Assembly: GCA_038227995.1 (NCBI GenBank)
Contig: JBBRPP010000024.1
Location: forward strand, 1-64,000
From: WLMZ01 sp038227995
GTDB taxonomy: Bacteria; Actinomycetota; Acidimicrobiia; Acidimicrobiales; Ilumatobacteraceae
Length of the DNA: 64,000 nt
Direction of reading: 5' to 3'
The position numbers and the translations under genes are program-made. A model generated the notes under the pieces. It made no database searches. It worked only from the letters and a program-made list of their open reading frames with translations, and was not told the origin of the DNA. Positions 1 to 8,465 of this stretch are shown here, in pieces; positions within the stretch are counted from its first letter, which is position 1, and the number at the start of each line of letters is the position of its first letter.

Positions 1-77
1 ACCTTCTCGCGCTCATCGAGACAGAGTCCACGACAGCCATCAAGCCAACGCGGACCCCCACCCGACCGGCGACCCTC

Positions 78-133
78 GTGGGGCCAAATCAGAGTGCCAA
101 AACCTTCACAAGTGGGGCCAGATCAGAGTGCCA
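78..133. repeat. Two 22-bp direct repeats, likely end of an IS21-like element
   Basis: A 22-bp unit beginning GTGGGGCCA and ending AGAGTGCCA occurs at 78-99 and again at 112-133 with one mismatch (period 34). Short repeated units near a terminus are typical of IS21-family insertion sequences, whose ends carry multiple transposase-binding repeats. A reading frame is open from the window edge to a TAA at 138-140, but I do not recognise it as IstB. The element body would lie to the left of the window. The family assignment is from memory of IS21 end structure and is not proven. Confidence 0.4.
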
Positions 134-142
134 TTCCTAAAC

Positions 143-931
143 ATGCCCGATCGGATCGAGTTCGCGGCACCCAACACCGATCGTCAGGTGGTGTTCTTCA
201 CCGATCAGGCGGGCAAAGGCACCGTCGAAGTGCGCGGACACGCAAGAGCCAAGGCGTTGCCTGGTTCACCCAAGGAGAAGGACGACAAATTCGGTGTCTC
301 GTTCTCCGCACAGTTCGAAGAATCCAACCTGCAGAGCGGGCTGAACGTCGCCGCCGACACCCTCGGCGTGGTGGTTCCGCTCGGGCTCTCAGCGGTGCTC
401 GGTCCCGCCGCATTCATCGCCGCCCTGCCATCGGCGATCTCACTGGCGATCGACCTCGTCAGGCTGGCGCAGCACAACCTCGGCACGAGAATCCTGCCGT
501 TCACCGACTGGGAAACTCGGGGGTGGAGGGTCGACGAACCATCACCGGGCACCAACTACCGGTACACGGCGGCGATCTGCGACCTCAACGCGCCGTTCAC
601 GGTCTTCGAGAACGAGGCGGCCGTCTTCGGGTTCACCAAGGTCTTCGAACAGGGCGGCACGTATGACTTCACGCCGATCGGCGATGGGGTGTACTCGACC
701 ACGACCAAGAACTACCTGTGGGACGAGCAAGGTCGAGTGACGCAGGGCTTTTCCGTGAATGGAACCTTCCCCGCCAACCTGGTGTACCAAACGCCGACCA
801 CCGAACCGGCTGCGATCCTGGTGCCGAGCATCATTCCCGGCGCAATCCCCGACCTCACGTTCACGCTGATCCCTGACCCCACCGTGTGCGACCTGCCACC
901 CGACACCAGAACTCGAGCCGGCTCGGGCTGA
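143..931 (+). CDS. Hypothetical protein, possibly 5'-truncated by the IS end
   Basis: I do not recognise this 262-residue protein. It has a polar N-terminus, a hydrophobic stretch at about residues 75-105 (alternating Val/Leu/Ala/Ile, perhaps one or two membrane-associated helices), then a beta-rich C-terminal half with several aromatic residues and two cysteines. ATG 143 was chosen because the longer in-frame GTG at 128 lies inside the terminal repeat of the presumed insertion sequence. There is no clear ribosome-binding site and no signal peptide, so the original N-terminus may have been lost when the element inserted. The following 411 bases hold no gene. Confidence 0.55.
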   Translation: MPDRIEFAAPNTDRQVVFFTDQAGKGTVEVRGHARAKALPGSPKEKDDKFGVSFSAQFEESNLQSGLNVAADTLGVVVPLGLSAVLGPAAFIAALPSAISLAIDLVRLAQHNLGTRILPFTDWETRGWRVDEPSPGTNYRYTAAICDLNAPFTVFENEAAVFGFTKVFEQGGTYDFTPIGDGVYSTTTKNYLWDEQGRVTQGFSVNGTFPANLVYQTPTTEPAAILVPSIIPGAIPDLTFTLIPDPTVCDLPPDTRTRAGSG

Positions 932-1342
932 GGACGATGCGGATCGATGCTCGAGTACACACCCCGGCCAGCTCGTCTTCCAGCGGCACCTGAATCGACT
1001 CAAGGGCAGTCATTCCCATCACTCAATCGTACATATGTTCGCACATCACGGAAACGTCAACGTTGACATTTCTATCGAACAATTCACCCGCAAACCCTTA
1101 CTGCACAACACTTTCATCGAAACGTCGGTCAACGCGACGAGCCCACTCCGACGGATATCAGACCCGATCGCGCGACGCGCGATCGGGTCAACGCCAACTG
1201 GCTCGAAACAGCTTGCCAACGGTGAAGCGATCGGGGTTGAAGTCACGATGGACGTGTTGCGCTTGCGCGGCGTTCGACGGCCAGGCACTCTGGACGAATG
1301 CGTTGCCGGTGGAGACATTTTCACACGCCGCGCTTCGTCGCG
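932..1342. other. Gene-free interval with a long palindrome
   Basis: No ORF here has convincing coding character. The notable content is the 29-bp perfect palindrome at 1161-1189. The segment around 1020-1110 is less GC-rich than its surroundings and could hold the promoter of the lipoprotein gene, but I see no clear -35/-10 pair. Confidence 0.5.
1161..1189. repeat. Perfect inverted repeat, 14-bp arms
   Basis: The arms GACCCGATCGCGCG and CGCGCGATCGGGTC flank a single A. As RNA this would form a 13-bp stem with a GAC loop. No T-run follows, so it is not a classical terminator. It lies about 150 bp before the lipoprotein start and could be an operator, a stalled-transcript structure or a protein-binding palindrome. 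Confidence 0.6.
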
Positions 1343-2158
1343 ATGCGAACGGGGTGCGGCAGCGCGTTGGTCATCGCGGCGCTGATCGTGGGCACCTCGG
1401 CGTGCGGAAGTGCTGCAGATCCTTCCCTCGGCAGTTCGGCGCCGCAACCAATCGCGACAGCGGTGGAATCGCCAACGGCGCCGGCCGCTGCATCAACACC
1501 CTCGTCAACGGCGCTGGCCGCTGCCACAACACCGTCGTCATCGCCATCGACGGTCGCCGTGACACCCTCCTCCGAGAACGTGGTCGCACCGACGGCACTG
1601 GGACCCGCAATCGCGACCGACCTCGTCGTGGACCCTTCGATCCTCAGCTACCTCGACGGCATCTCGTTGGTCACCATAGCGCCGACCGAATTCGGCGGCG
1701 CCTACTACGACGCCGCGACCGACCGCGCGATCGTGTTCTATTCGACGGCCGTCGACCCCGCGGTTGCAGACGTCGACATACATCGGTATGTCGCCGAATC
1801 GATCACCTGGCTGAATCAGTCGGTCGTCGATGGGAACAACGCTCCGGTCACGACTGCAATCGATCCGCCACTCGCGCTGGTCCTCGTCGCATCGGACATG
1901 ACATACAAGGACTACGCCGACCTCGGCCGCCGAGCGAACACCGAGAACTGGACGACGGACGCGCCGACGAGGGTGGTCGGGTACGGCCCCAACTATGCGA
2001 CGCAACAGGAAGACGTGATGATCGTGGATCTCTCCCGAACAGACATCGACGCGGCCACCACGACCTTCGGCCAGCGAATCCATTTGATCGACAGCGGCAT
2101 CCCGCACGCTGTCTCGACGCAATCGTCGGTCGTGCCCTCATCGTCGACTGCAGGTTGA
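1343..2158 (+). CDS. Secreted lipoprotein of unknown function
   Basis: The 271-residue product starts MRTGC and has a hydrophobic core followed by the lipobox T-S-A-C, so it is a predicted lipoprotein with the lipidated cysteine near residue 20. A Ser/Thr/Ala/Pro-rich linker (about residues 25-75) leads to a roughly 190-residue globular domain. That domain has motifs such as VIFYSTAV and VDLSRTDI but no family I can name. ATG 1343 was preferred over an upstream in-frame ATG at 1298 because it places the signal peptide at the N-terminus. The C-terminus is again Ser/Thr-rich. It probably sits on the outer face of the membrane. Confidence 0.75.
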   Translation: MRTGCGSALVIAALIVGTSACGSAADPSLGSSAPQPIATAVESPTAPAAASTPSSTALAAATTPSSSPSTVAVTPSSENVVAPTALGPAIATDLVVDPSILSYLDGISLVTIAPTEFGGAYYDAATDRAIVFYSTAVDPAVADVDIHRYVAESITWLNQSVVDGNNAPVTTAIDPPLALVLVASDMTYKDYADLGRRANTENWTTDAPTRVVGYGPNYATQQEDVMIVDLSRTDIDAATTTFGQRIHLIDSGIPHAVSTQSSVVPSSSTAG

Positions 2159-2315
2159 ATCGAGGCATTCGGTATTCGGCGCCGCCGGGAACCCGTGCCA
2201 CTCGTCCGATCGTCTCAGGACAGCGCGGCGTCCGTCGCCAAGCGACCGGTCGCTTCGTCGCTCGAACAGCGGCGACCTACGATTCGCTCGCCACAACACG
2301 AGGGATCAGATCGAC

Positions 2316-3326
2316 ATGACAACAGCCACGACGACAGCGGCGATCTCCATCGCGCTCCCACCGAGCAAGGACTTCCCGGCCCACGTTCGCCAGGCCGAGC
2401 AGCTCGGCTACAGCCGGGCCTGGGCCTTCGACTCCCCCGCGCTCTACACCGACATCTGGATCGCGCTCGCCCGCGCCGCCGACGCCACCGACACCATCGG
2501 CCTCGGCACGGGCGTCGCCATCCCCAGCCTGCGCCACGTGATGGTGACCGCGTCAGCGATCGCCGCGATCGAGGAACTCGCACCAGGCAGGCTCGCGGTC
2601 GCGCTCGGCACGGGCTTCACCGCACGCAACACGATGGCCAAGCGCGGCATGCGGTGGGCCGATCTCGAGCTCTACGCCAACCAGTTGCGCGGCCTGCTGC
2701 ACGGCGATGTCGTGGAAGTCGACGGCGGGGCGTGCCAGATGATCCACTCGTCGCATCTCGCGCCGGCCCGGCCCATCAGCGTTCCCGTGCTTCTCGCCCC
2801 GATGGGACCCAAGGGGATGGAGGCGGCGCGACGCTCGGGCGACGGAGCCGTGCTCGTCGGTTTGCCGGCCGAGCCACCGGAACCATCGTGGGGCATCTGC
2901 GCGCTCCTCGCGTCCGGCACCGTTCTTCGACCGGGAGAGGACCACACCAGCGAGCGCGTGCGCGATGCCGGCGGACCGATCTTCGTGACGAGCTACCACG
3001 GCGTCTGGGAGTGGGCGCCCGCCGCAGTCGCCGGGATGCCCGGTGGCACCGAGTGGCTGGCACGTCTGGAAGCCGATCGATCAGAAGGCGAGCGCCACCT
3101 TGCCGTGCACGAGGGACACTTCGTCAACGTCACCGAACGAGACAAGCCGTTGCTCGACGCCGGCGGTCCGGCGATCCTCGACGCCGGTTGGACGGGCACC
3201 CCGGAGCGCATCCGCGAACGGCTCGCCGAAGCATCTGCGGCGGGGATCACCGAGGTGCTGTTCACACCTGCCGGCGCGGACATCTCCGGTGAGATTGCTG
3301 CCTTCGCCGAGGCCGCCAACGGCTGA
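2316..3326 (+). CDS. LLM-class (luciferase-like) flavin/F420-dependent oxidoreductase
   Basis: The 336-residue protein has the TIM-barrel pattern of the bacterial luciferase superfamily. Its elements include the N-terminal 'AEQLGYSRAWAFDSPA', 'ATDTIGLGTGVAIPS' and 'GRLAVALGTGFTARNTM' motifs, and a C-terminal 'GTPERIRERLAEA..AGITEVLF' segment typical of actinobacterial F420-dependent members. Family members oxidise or reduce small substrates using F420 or FMN; the substrate cannot be read from the sequence. A purine-rich stretch (GAGGGA) lies about 15 nt before the ATG. The gene stands alone, convergent with the next gene. Confidence 0.85.
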   Translation: MTTATTTAAISIALPPSKDFPAHVRQAEQLGYSRAWAFDSPALYTDIWIALARAADATDTIGLGTGVAIPSLRHVMVTASAIAAIEELAPGRLAVALGTGFTARNTMAKRGMRWADLELYANQLRGLLHGDVVEVDGGACQMIHSSHLAPARPISVPVLLAPMGPKGMEAARRSGDGAVLVGLPAEPPEPSWGICALLASGTVLRPGEDHTSERVRDAGGPIFVTSYHGVWEWAPAAVAGMPGGTEWLARLEADRSEGERHLAVHEGHFVNVTERDKPLLDAGGPAILDAGWTGTPERIRERLAEASAAGITEVLFTPAGADISGEIAAFAEAANG

Positions 3327-3337
3327 CAGTGATGTGT

Positions 3338-3417
3338 GGATCAGGGCGCGGGAGTATTGGGCGGACAACACTCGCACCAGGTGGCGGGACCTGACCTCAG
3401 AAGGCTCGCCCTGATCC
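3338..3417. terminator. Possible bidirectional terminator or hairpin between convergent genes
   Basis: Eleven-base arms GGATCAGGGCG (3338-3348) and CGCCCTGATCC (3407-3417) are exact reverse complements separated by 58 nt. They lie between the converging ends of the luciferase-like gene and the membrane-protein gene. The long loop and absence of a T-tract make intrinsic termination uncertain. Confidence 0.35.
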
Positions 3418-3488
3418 GACGAACGAGGCTACGGACGCCAACCGAAAGTCGGCTGGTGTCATCGGACACTCAGTTCATGCTGTGAGGC

Positions 3489-5072
3489 TCATGATTCCCG
3501 GTCGCGATCGCTGTGGCATTGGTCGACGTCACCGGCAGCGGCGTCGAGCGTGAACGTTGCCGACGCGACAATCTGGCCCGGAGTGGAGACGACGAGCTGG
3601 AGCCAGCCATCTGGCGACTTCTGCACGCATGCATTGCCCGATGTGATGCGGAACCATTTCGTGTAGCGGAAGCGGACGGTGGTGATTCCAGGGTTGGGCG
3701 CGTTGATCGTGAGTGACGAGGATCCGACCGTGTCGACGATGGAACCGTTGTCGGCCAGCGGTGCACCGTCCGTGACGCGGTACACCTTCCATTGCGGCGT
3801 CGACCAGACCAGGTGGAGGTATGTCGGCTGCGACTCGATCACGACTTGTTCGTTGTGCGACGAGAGCTGAACGTCCGACGCCGGCAAGGCGACCAGACTC
3901 ACCGAGTTGCGCAGCAGCCACTGGTGGTAGGTGTCAGCCGTGAGGTGGTCGTAGAACTCGGGGTTCAGTTGTCGGTCGAGTTGAGCTTCCCAGCCGCGAG
4001 CGATCTCGATTCGAAGTGCGAGTTCGTCGGCCTGACGCAACGATTCGGTCGGCACGACCTCGACCCGCTCGACGCCGCCTGGTTGGGACAGCACGTACGT
4101 GGCGAGCGCGTCGTAGTACTTCGCGCTGGCCGAGGCTTGCGCGGGGACCAACCCGAGCTTCACATAGGACCAGCCCCAGATCACGGTGAAGGCAACGAAC
4201 ATCGGCAACAGGGTGCGGCGGAAACGGTTGAACGTGAGCACCGCAGCGGGCGGTGCAGCAAGCCACGCGAGCCGCACGACGTTGCCACCCAACGGCGAAC
4301 GAACCAGGAACGCTCCGACCGCGACCACGGCATAGATGATGACCAACAGGCGGACCGTCGGGATCCGTCGCCCGAACCAGCCGATCGCAACCAGTGAGAT
4401 CGTGAGCATCGTGAAGCTGCCACCAGGGAACGGATACCAGCCACCTTCGGGAAACACGACACCGACGATCGCGGCCGGCACAACAGCCGCCACCGCGACC
4501 CATACGAGTTGGCGTCGAGGGAACGTCCGCGCCACCCAACACGCGGCGAGAACGATGCCGAGCGACAATGCACCCACCGGTGACGACAGCCCACACAGCG
4601 CGCCGAACAGGATCGCCAGCCGCGGTCGACGGCGTTGCAGACAGAGCAGACACACCGTCCCGAACGCGACGGCGGGGCCGAACGTCAGGCGGCCGCCCCA
4701 CAGACTCAAGCCGCAACCAACCGAGAACAGCATCGCGGCGATCGTCGGTGCGCGCAGCGTCGATCGGTCGAGCGCGTGATGGAACAGGATCGCTCCGAAC
4801 GCCCAGGCAGCCACGAGCATCGACACAATGGCGACCGGCACGACTCCGAACACGCCGCTGAGCAACGGCGACACCAACCCATACCCGGGCAGCGCATGGC
4901 CGCCGAACCAATGCAGATTCCACACGTACGCGCCGTCGCGGAACAGGCGCGCCCGGAAATCACCGCTTGCGAAATCCTTCGACGCGGGGCGGATGATCAG
5001 GTACGCAATCGAGATGACGATGGCTGGTGAGATGCCGATGAGTTGATCGATCATCGGTCGTCGTTGGGTCAT
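3489..5072 (-). CDS. Polytopic membrane protein, GT-C glycosyltransferase-like
   Basis: The 527-residue product begins MTQRRPMID and contains about ten hydrophobic segments over the first 330 residues. These include the loop 'NLHWFGGHALPGYGLVSP' early on, as in actinobacterial polytopic envelope proteins. A soluble extracytoplasmic C-terminal part of about 190 residues follows, with an 'ARGWEAQLD' motif. It resembles membrane glycosyltransferases of the GT-C fold in layout, but I cannot name a family. ATG 5072 was chosen because GAGG lies 6 nt upstream; the frame stays open to 5186. It is divergent from the glycerophosphodiesterase gene, and a direct-repeat box lies in the shared upstream region. 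Confidence 0.6.
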   Translation of the reverse strand: MTQRRPMIDQLIGISPAIVISIAYLIIRPASKDFASGDFRARLFRDGAYVWNLHWFGGHALPGYGLVSPLLSGVFGVVPVAIVSMLVAAWAFGAILFHHALDRSTLRAPTIAAMLFSVGCGLSLWGGRLTFGPAVAFGTVCLLCLQRRRPRLAILFGALCGLSSPVGALSLGIVLAACWVARTFPRRQLVWVAVAAVVPAAIVGVVFPEGGWYPFPGGSFTMLTISLVAIGWFGRRIPTVRLLVIIYAVVAVGAFLVRSPLGGNVVRLAWLAAPPAAVLTFNRFRRTLLPMFVAFTVIWGWSYVKLGLVPAQASASAKYYDALATYVLSQPGGVERVEVVPTESLRQADELALRIEIARGWEAQLDRQLNPEFYDHLTADTYHQWLLRNSVSLVALPASDVQLSSHNEQVVIESQPTYLHLVWSTPQWKVYRVTDGAPLADNGSIVDTVGSSSLTINAPNPGITTVRFRYTKWFRITSGNACVQKSPDGWLQLVVSTPGQIVASATFTLDAAAGDVDQCHSDRDRES

Positions 5073-5202
5073 GCAAATCCTCGACTGCGGGGAACTCTCA
5101 GGATGGTTGCCCCAGGGTAAGGCAAACCACCGAGTTGTCTCAACCACCGGTAAAGCCACTGCTTCAGTGCCGCTGGCGCCGGACACGCCGCTCTCGACGA
5201 TT

Positions 5203-5256
5203 GTTACCGGCCGTTTACTGCATCCCGAGCATGCACCAATGTTGCACTCTTACCGT
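5203..5256 (+). promoter_or_regulatory. GTAA-type direct-repeat box plus leaderless -10 (glycerophosphodiesterase)
   Basis: The minus strand reads AGTAAA-CGGCC-GGTAAC at 5219-5203, two half-sites one 11-bp helical turn apart. On the plus strand the hexamer TACCGT (5251-5256) lies 6 nt before GTG 5263, which fits a leaderless TAnnnT promoter. The gap from box to -10 is 31 nt. Two further half-sites, GGTAAG at 5116 and GGTAAA at 5149, lie 33 bp (three turns) apart. The box could serve the plus-strand gene, the minus-strand gene or both. Confidence 0.5.
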
Positions 5257-5262
5257 GGCGCC

Positions 5263-6105
5263 GTGGATGTGATCGCCCGAAAAAGACCGATACGGCTCGG
5301 ATCAAGCCTGGCGGCGGTCGCGGTCGTGGCGGCAGCCTCCTTCGGTGGGGCCCGGCCCATGCAACAGGTTTCGATGCCCACGCTGCCGAACGGCGCGTAC
5401 GTTCAGCCGCAGCGCAATGGGCCCCTCGATGCCGCACCAACTCGCGCCGCGTCGACGTTGCTCGTGATCGCGCACAACGCGGGCGATGCGATGACCACAA
5501 TTCGTGCAGCGGTCGCGCACCACGCTCGCGTGATCGAGATCGATGTCGTGACTGCCGACAATCAGCTCCGCGCCCGCCACGACTCCGCGCCTCGGTCTGC
5601 GAACGACATCGTGAGCCGGAGCCAGACCGTTTCGGAGGCCTGGAGCGAAGCTGCGACGCCCGCGATCCTGCTGGATCTCAAGACATCCGGGCCGGGCACC
5701 TCGGCGCTCATCTCCCAACTGATCGCCGAGCACTCACACACTCGGGTGTTGGTGTCCACGCCCGACGTGACCATGCTCGATCGATTGCGCATCACGTCGA
5801 AGCGAGTGCTGCGCCTGGTCAGCGTCGGAACTGCAGCACGGCTGGATTGGCTGCTGGGTCAAGCTCACAGAGATCCGGCGATCCAAGGAGTGTCGATCGC
5901 CGAACACCTCTTGACCCCGACAACCGTCGGGGAGCTCCGCACTCGCCGGCTCTGGATCCAGGCATGGACGGTGGATTCGATGACACGCGCCAACCAGCTC
6001 GCAGGTTGGGGCGTGAACGGGATCACGACCAACCACCTCGGCATCCTGACGGCGTTGCAACTGCCGCAACCGCCGCAACCGCCACCATCGCCGCTCAGCG
6101 GATAG
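5263..6105 (+). CDS. Secreted glycerophosphodiester phosphodiesterase family protein
   Basis: The product has an N-terminal hydrophobic signal (AAVAVVAAASFGG) followed by a TIM-barrel domain with GDPD signatures. These are 'LVIAHNAG' (catalytic His), 'VIEIDV' (metal-binding Glu and Asp) and 'RARHDS' (second His). Such enzymes release glycerol-3-phosphate from glycerophosphodiesters, often under phosphate limitation. The domain is about 220 residues and ends with a Pro/Gln-rich tail. GTG 5263 was chosen because TACCGT sits 6 nt upstream, as in leaderless genes; ATG 5239 is an alternative. The upstream direct-repeat box suggests control by an OmpR-family regulator. Its 3' end overlaps the end of the convergent sugar transferase gene by 11 nt. 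Confidence 0.8.
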   Translation: MDVIARKRPIRLGSSLAAVAVVAAASFGGARPMQQVSMPTLPNGAYVQPQRNGPLDAAPTRAASTLLVIAHNAGDAMTTIRAAVAHHARVIEIDVVTADNQLRARHDSAPRSANDIVSRSQTVSEAWSEAATPAILLDLKTSGPGTSALISQLIAEHSHTRVLVSTPDVTMLDRLRITSKRVLRLVSVGTAARLDWLLGQAHRDPAIQGVSIAEHLLTPTTVGELRTRRLWIQAWTVDSMTRANQLAGWGVNGITTNHLGILTALQLPQPPQPPPSPLSG

Positions 6106-7612
6106 CGCCTCGATCGCCGAGCATGCCCGGAACCGTCACCGCCATGATGCGAAGATCGAACAGGAACGACTGCCGGTCGATGTACTCGACGTCGAGCGCC
6201 ACGCGTCGGCCGACTTCGTCCGCTCCGTGCAGTGGACCCCGGGATCCGTTGACGGCCGCCCATCCGGTCATGCCTGGCTTGATGCGATGTCGATGGGCGT
6301 ACTCCGCAACCAATCGCGCCGACTCGACGTCACCCGTCTTCATCCCGATCGCGTGGGGCCGCGGACCCACCAACGACATCTCGCCGTTGAGAACGTTGAA
6401 GAGCTGCGGCAGCTCATCGAGACTCGTCTTGCGCAGGATTCGGCCAACGCGCGTGACGCGATCATCGTTCGCGGTCACCTGCCGCTCGGCTTTCGCGTCC
6501 GCAGCATCCTGACGCATCGTGCGAAACTTCCAGACGGTGATCTCTTCGTTGTTGAAGCCGTGCCGCCGCTGCCGGAAGAAGATCGGGCCAGGACTGTCGA
6601 GTCGCACCGCCAACGCAGCGGCAGCCATGACGGGCGCAGCCAGGATCAGGATGGGCAGTCCGAACAACAGATCCTGCGCTCGCTTCGCGACGGCGCGACG
6701 GTCGTCGTCGACGCTCGAGTTGATCGGCGCCAACGGGGCGTCGGTGATCTGCGAGATCGCAGCGGCGCGCGAAGCGCCGCGTGTGTCCCCGTGAACCTGG
6801 CCGTCCTCGAAGATCAGGGTCACCTTGTTCGGCAAGACCGACAGCCGGGCAGTGAGCTCACGGACGCGGGCGCTGGCGGCCGGATCGACGGCGATCACGA
6901 TGAGATCCAGGAATGGGACGATCTTGTGGCTCAGCAGCGCTTCGGTGTCGCCCAGCACGGGCACGCCGAGAACGGCGAACGGTGATCGTTCACGACGGTC
7001 GTCGAACACGCCGATCACGTTCATGTTGCGTTGGGCGATCGCGTCGCCGATCAGGTCCTGCGCATGCGCAGTCGCCCCGACCACGACGACATTCGGCGTG
7101 AGCCAACCCTGCCTGCGCCAGCGCCCGACGAAAGCGGACCACACCGCATGCAGCACTGCGACGCTGCCCCCGCACACGACGAACCACGCGACGACAGCCC
7201 GCAACACCCGCGTGTCGTCGACCAACCAATACTCGACGAGCGCCATGATCGGCACGACGAGCATCGCCGCGACGATGGTTCGGGCGATGTGCCCCACGCC
7301 GACTTCGCTGCGGCCGAACCGGTACAGACCGAGACCTCGCAAGAGCCGCGCATACAGCAGTGCACCGATGACGAACGGGGCGGCGACCGCGAGCGTCATG
7401 TGTGTCAGGGTCGACGTGGATGCGGCAGATGCGCACGTGACCGAGATCCCGACGATGGCAACGAGGTCAAAGGCACGAAACGTGTGCGCGGCAAGACGTC
7501 GGCTCTGCCGCTCGCGCACGCTGAGCAGGCGCTCGGGCCGCATCGGACCGCGCTCTCGGCCATTTCCAGGCGCGACGATCTGGTCGAAGAGTGTGTCCAC
7601 GTCCAACGTCAT
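6095..7612 (-). CDS. Polyprenyl-phosphate sugar-1-phosphate transferase (WcaJ/CpsE type)
   Basis: This 505-residue membrane protein transfers a sugar-1-phosphate from a nucleotide sugar to undecaprenyl phosphate, the first step in exopolysaccharide or glycan assembly. N-terminal transmembrane segments (about 45-150) precede a Rossmann-like CoA-binding domain (about 165-280). The catalytic bacterial sugar transferase domain (about 310-500) carries 'FFRQRRHGFNNEEITVWKFR', 'RKTSLDELPQLFNVL', 'MSLVGPRP' and 'KPGMTGWAAV'. The length is normal for the family. The first residues are cytoplasmic. It lies among glycosyltransferases and exporters, which supports a cell-surface glycan role. Confidence 0.9.
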   Translation of the reverse strand: MTLDVDTLFDQIVAPGNGRERGPMRPERLLSVRERQSRRLAAHTFRAFDLVAIVGISVTCASAASTSTLTHMTLAVAAPFVIGALLYARLLRGLGLYRFGRSEVGVGHIARTIVAAMLVVPIMALVEYWLVDDTRVLRAVVAWFVVCGGSVAVLHAVWSAFVGRWRRQGWLTPNVVVVGATAHAQDLIGDAIAQRNMNVIGVFDDRRERSPFAVLGVPVLGDTEALLSHKIVPFLDLIVIAVDPAASARVRELTARLSVLPNKVTLIFEDGQVHGDTRGASRAAAISQITDAPLAPINSSVDDDRRAVAKRAQDLLFGLPILILAAPVMAAAALAVRLDSPGPIFFRQRRHGFNNEEITVWKFRTMRQDAADAKAERQVTANDDRVTRVGRILRKTSLDELPQLFNVLNGEMSLVGPRPHAIGMKTGDVESARLVAEYAHRHRIKPGMTGWAAVNGSRGPLHGADEVGRRVALDVEYIDRQSFLFDLRIMAVTVPGMLGDRGAIR

Positions 7613-7749
7613 CGAGCAACCGCCTCGCTCTCATCCGAATATGCCAATGTACGCGCACTCTGGTTGCGGCAATCTTCAAGAAGTCTTGATGTTTCCGGTG
7701 CAGGTCAACCCTTGAAATCGGCCCGCGACGGTGGCGTCGGCACGAGGGG

Positions 7750-7783
7750 TCTCAGCGTGGTCTCAGTTTGGCAGTGGCAGACT
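7750..7783 (+). promoter_or_regulatory. TCTCAG-N5-TCTCAG box and -10 of the two-component operon
   Basis: TCTCAG occurs at 7750-7755 and 7761-7766 (11-bp period). Exactly 11 nt later is CAGACT (7778-7783), a near-consensus -10, followed by 6 nt and ATG 7790. The arrangement implies a leaderless transcript and probable autoregulation by the response regulator it precedes. The same geometry occurs upstream of two transporter operons. Confidence 0.6.
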
Positions 7784-7789
7784 GCGCGG

Positions 7790-8464
7790 ATGAGAGTGCT
7801 GGTCGTCGAGGACGAGAGGTCGATGGCCCGCTCGTTGCAAATCGGGCTCGAGGCCGAGGGTTACGTCGTCGAGGTGACCCACGATGGTGTCGATGCGCTG
7901 TGGCGAGCCACCGAATTCGAGTTCGACGCGGTGCTGCTCGACATCATGTTGCCGGGCCTGAACGGGTTCGAGATCGTGCGTTCGCTGCGTGATCGAGATC
8001 GGCCCGTGCCGATCATGATGCTGACCGCCAAGGGGGGCGACCTCGATCACGCCGAGGCGCTCGATCTCGGAGCCGACGATTTCTTGTCGAAGCCGTTCTC
8101 CTTTCACGTGCTGCTGGCACGCCTGCGGGCCCTGATTCGTCGAGGGTCGAGCTCGCGCTCTGCGGTTCTCGTCGTCGGCGATCTTCGACTCGACATCGCC
8201 GGGCATCAGTGCTGGCGCGGCGAGGTCCTCGTCGATCTCACGTCGAAAGAGTTCGAGCTGGCGGCGTTCCTGGCCCACCGCGAAGGCGTGGTCGTCAGCA
8301 AGGAAGACCTCCTCCGCCATGTGTGGGGCGACGACCGCTTCGACCCGAACGTCGTCGAGGTGTACGTCGGCTATCTGCGCCGCAAGATCGACGCGCCGTT
8401 CGGTCGGGCGTCGATCGAAACCGTCCGCGGTCGCGGATACCGTCTGGTTGCCCAGGTCGCCTGA
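7790..8464 (+). CDS. OmpR/PhoP-family response regulator
   Basis: The 224-residue protein has a receiver domain (residues 1-115) with acidic pocket 'VVEDE', phospho-acceptor Asp in 'VLLDIMLPG' near residue 50 and Lys in 'LSKPFSF'. A winged-helix DNA-binding domain follows, with 'DLTSKEFELAAFLAHR' and the family-typical end 'VYVGYLRRKID...IETVRGRGYRL'. It is co-transcribed with the histidine kinase (1-nt gap). OmpR-family regulators bind direct repeats with an 11-bp period, as seen in its own promoter, so it is the best candidate regulator for the TCTCAG boxes. Confidence 0.93.
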   Translation: MRVLVVEDERSMARSLQIGLEAEGYVVEVTHDGVDALWRATEFEFDAVLLDIMLPGLNGFEIVRSLRDRDRPVPIMMLTAKGGDLDHAEALDLGADDFLSKPFSFHVLLARLRALIRRGSSSRSAVLVVGDLRLDIAGHQCWRGEVLVDLTSKEFELAAFLAHREGVVVSKEDLLRHVWGDDRFDPNVVEVYVGYLRRKIDAPFGRASIETVRGRGYRLVAQVA

Positions 8465-8465
8465 C

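Noticed and set aside
1063..2319. 418-residue plus-strand ORF over the lipoprotein gene
   Set aside because: Arg-rich out-of-frame shadow without motifs; the lipoprotein frame has a signal peptide and lipobox.
5096..5101. Single TCTCAG upstream of the membrane-protein gene
   Set aside because: Only one half-site; TCTCAA at 5138 is not in register to form the box.
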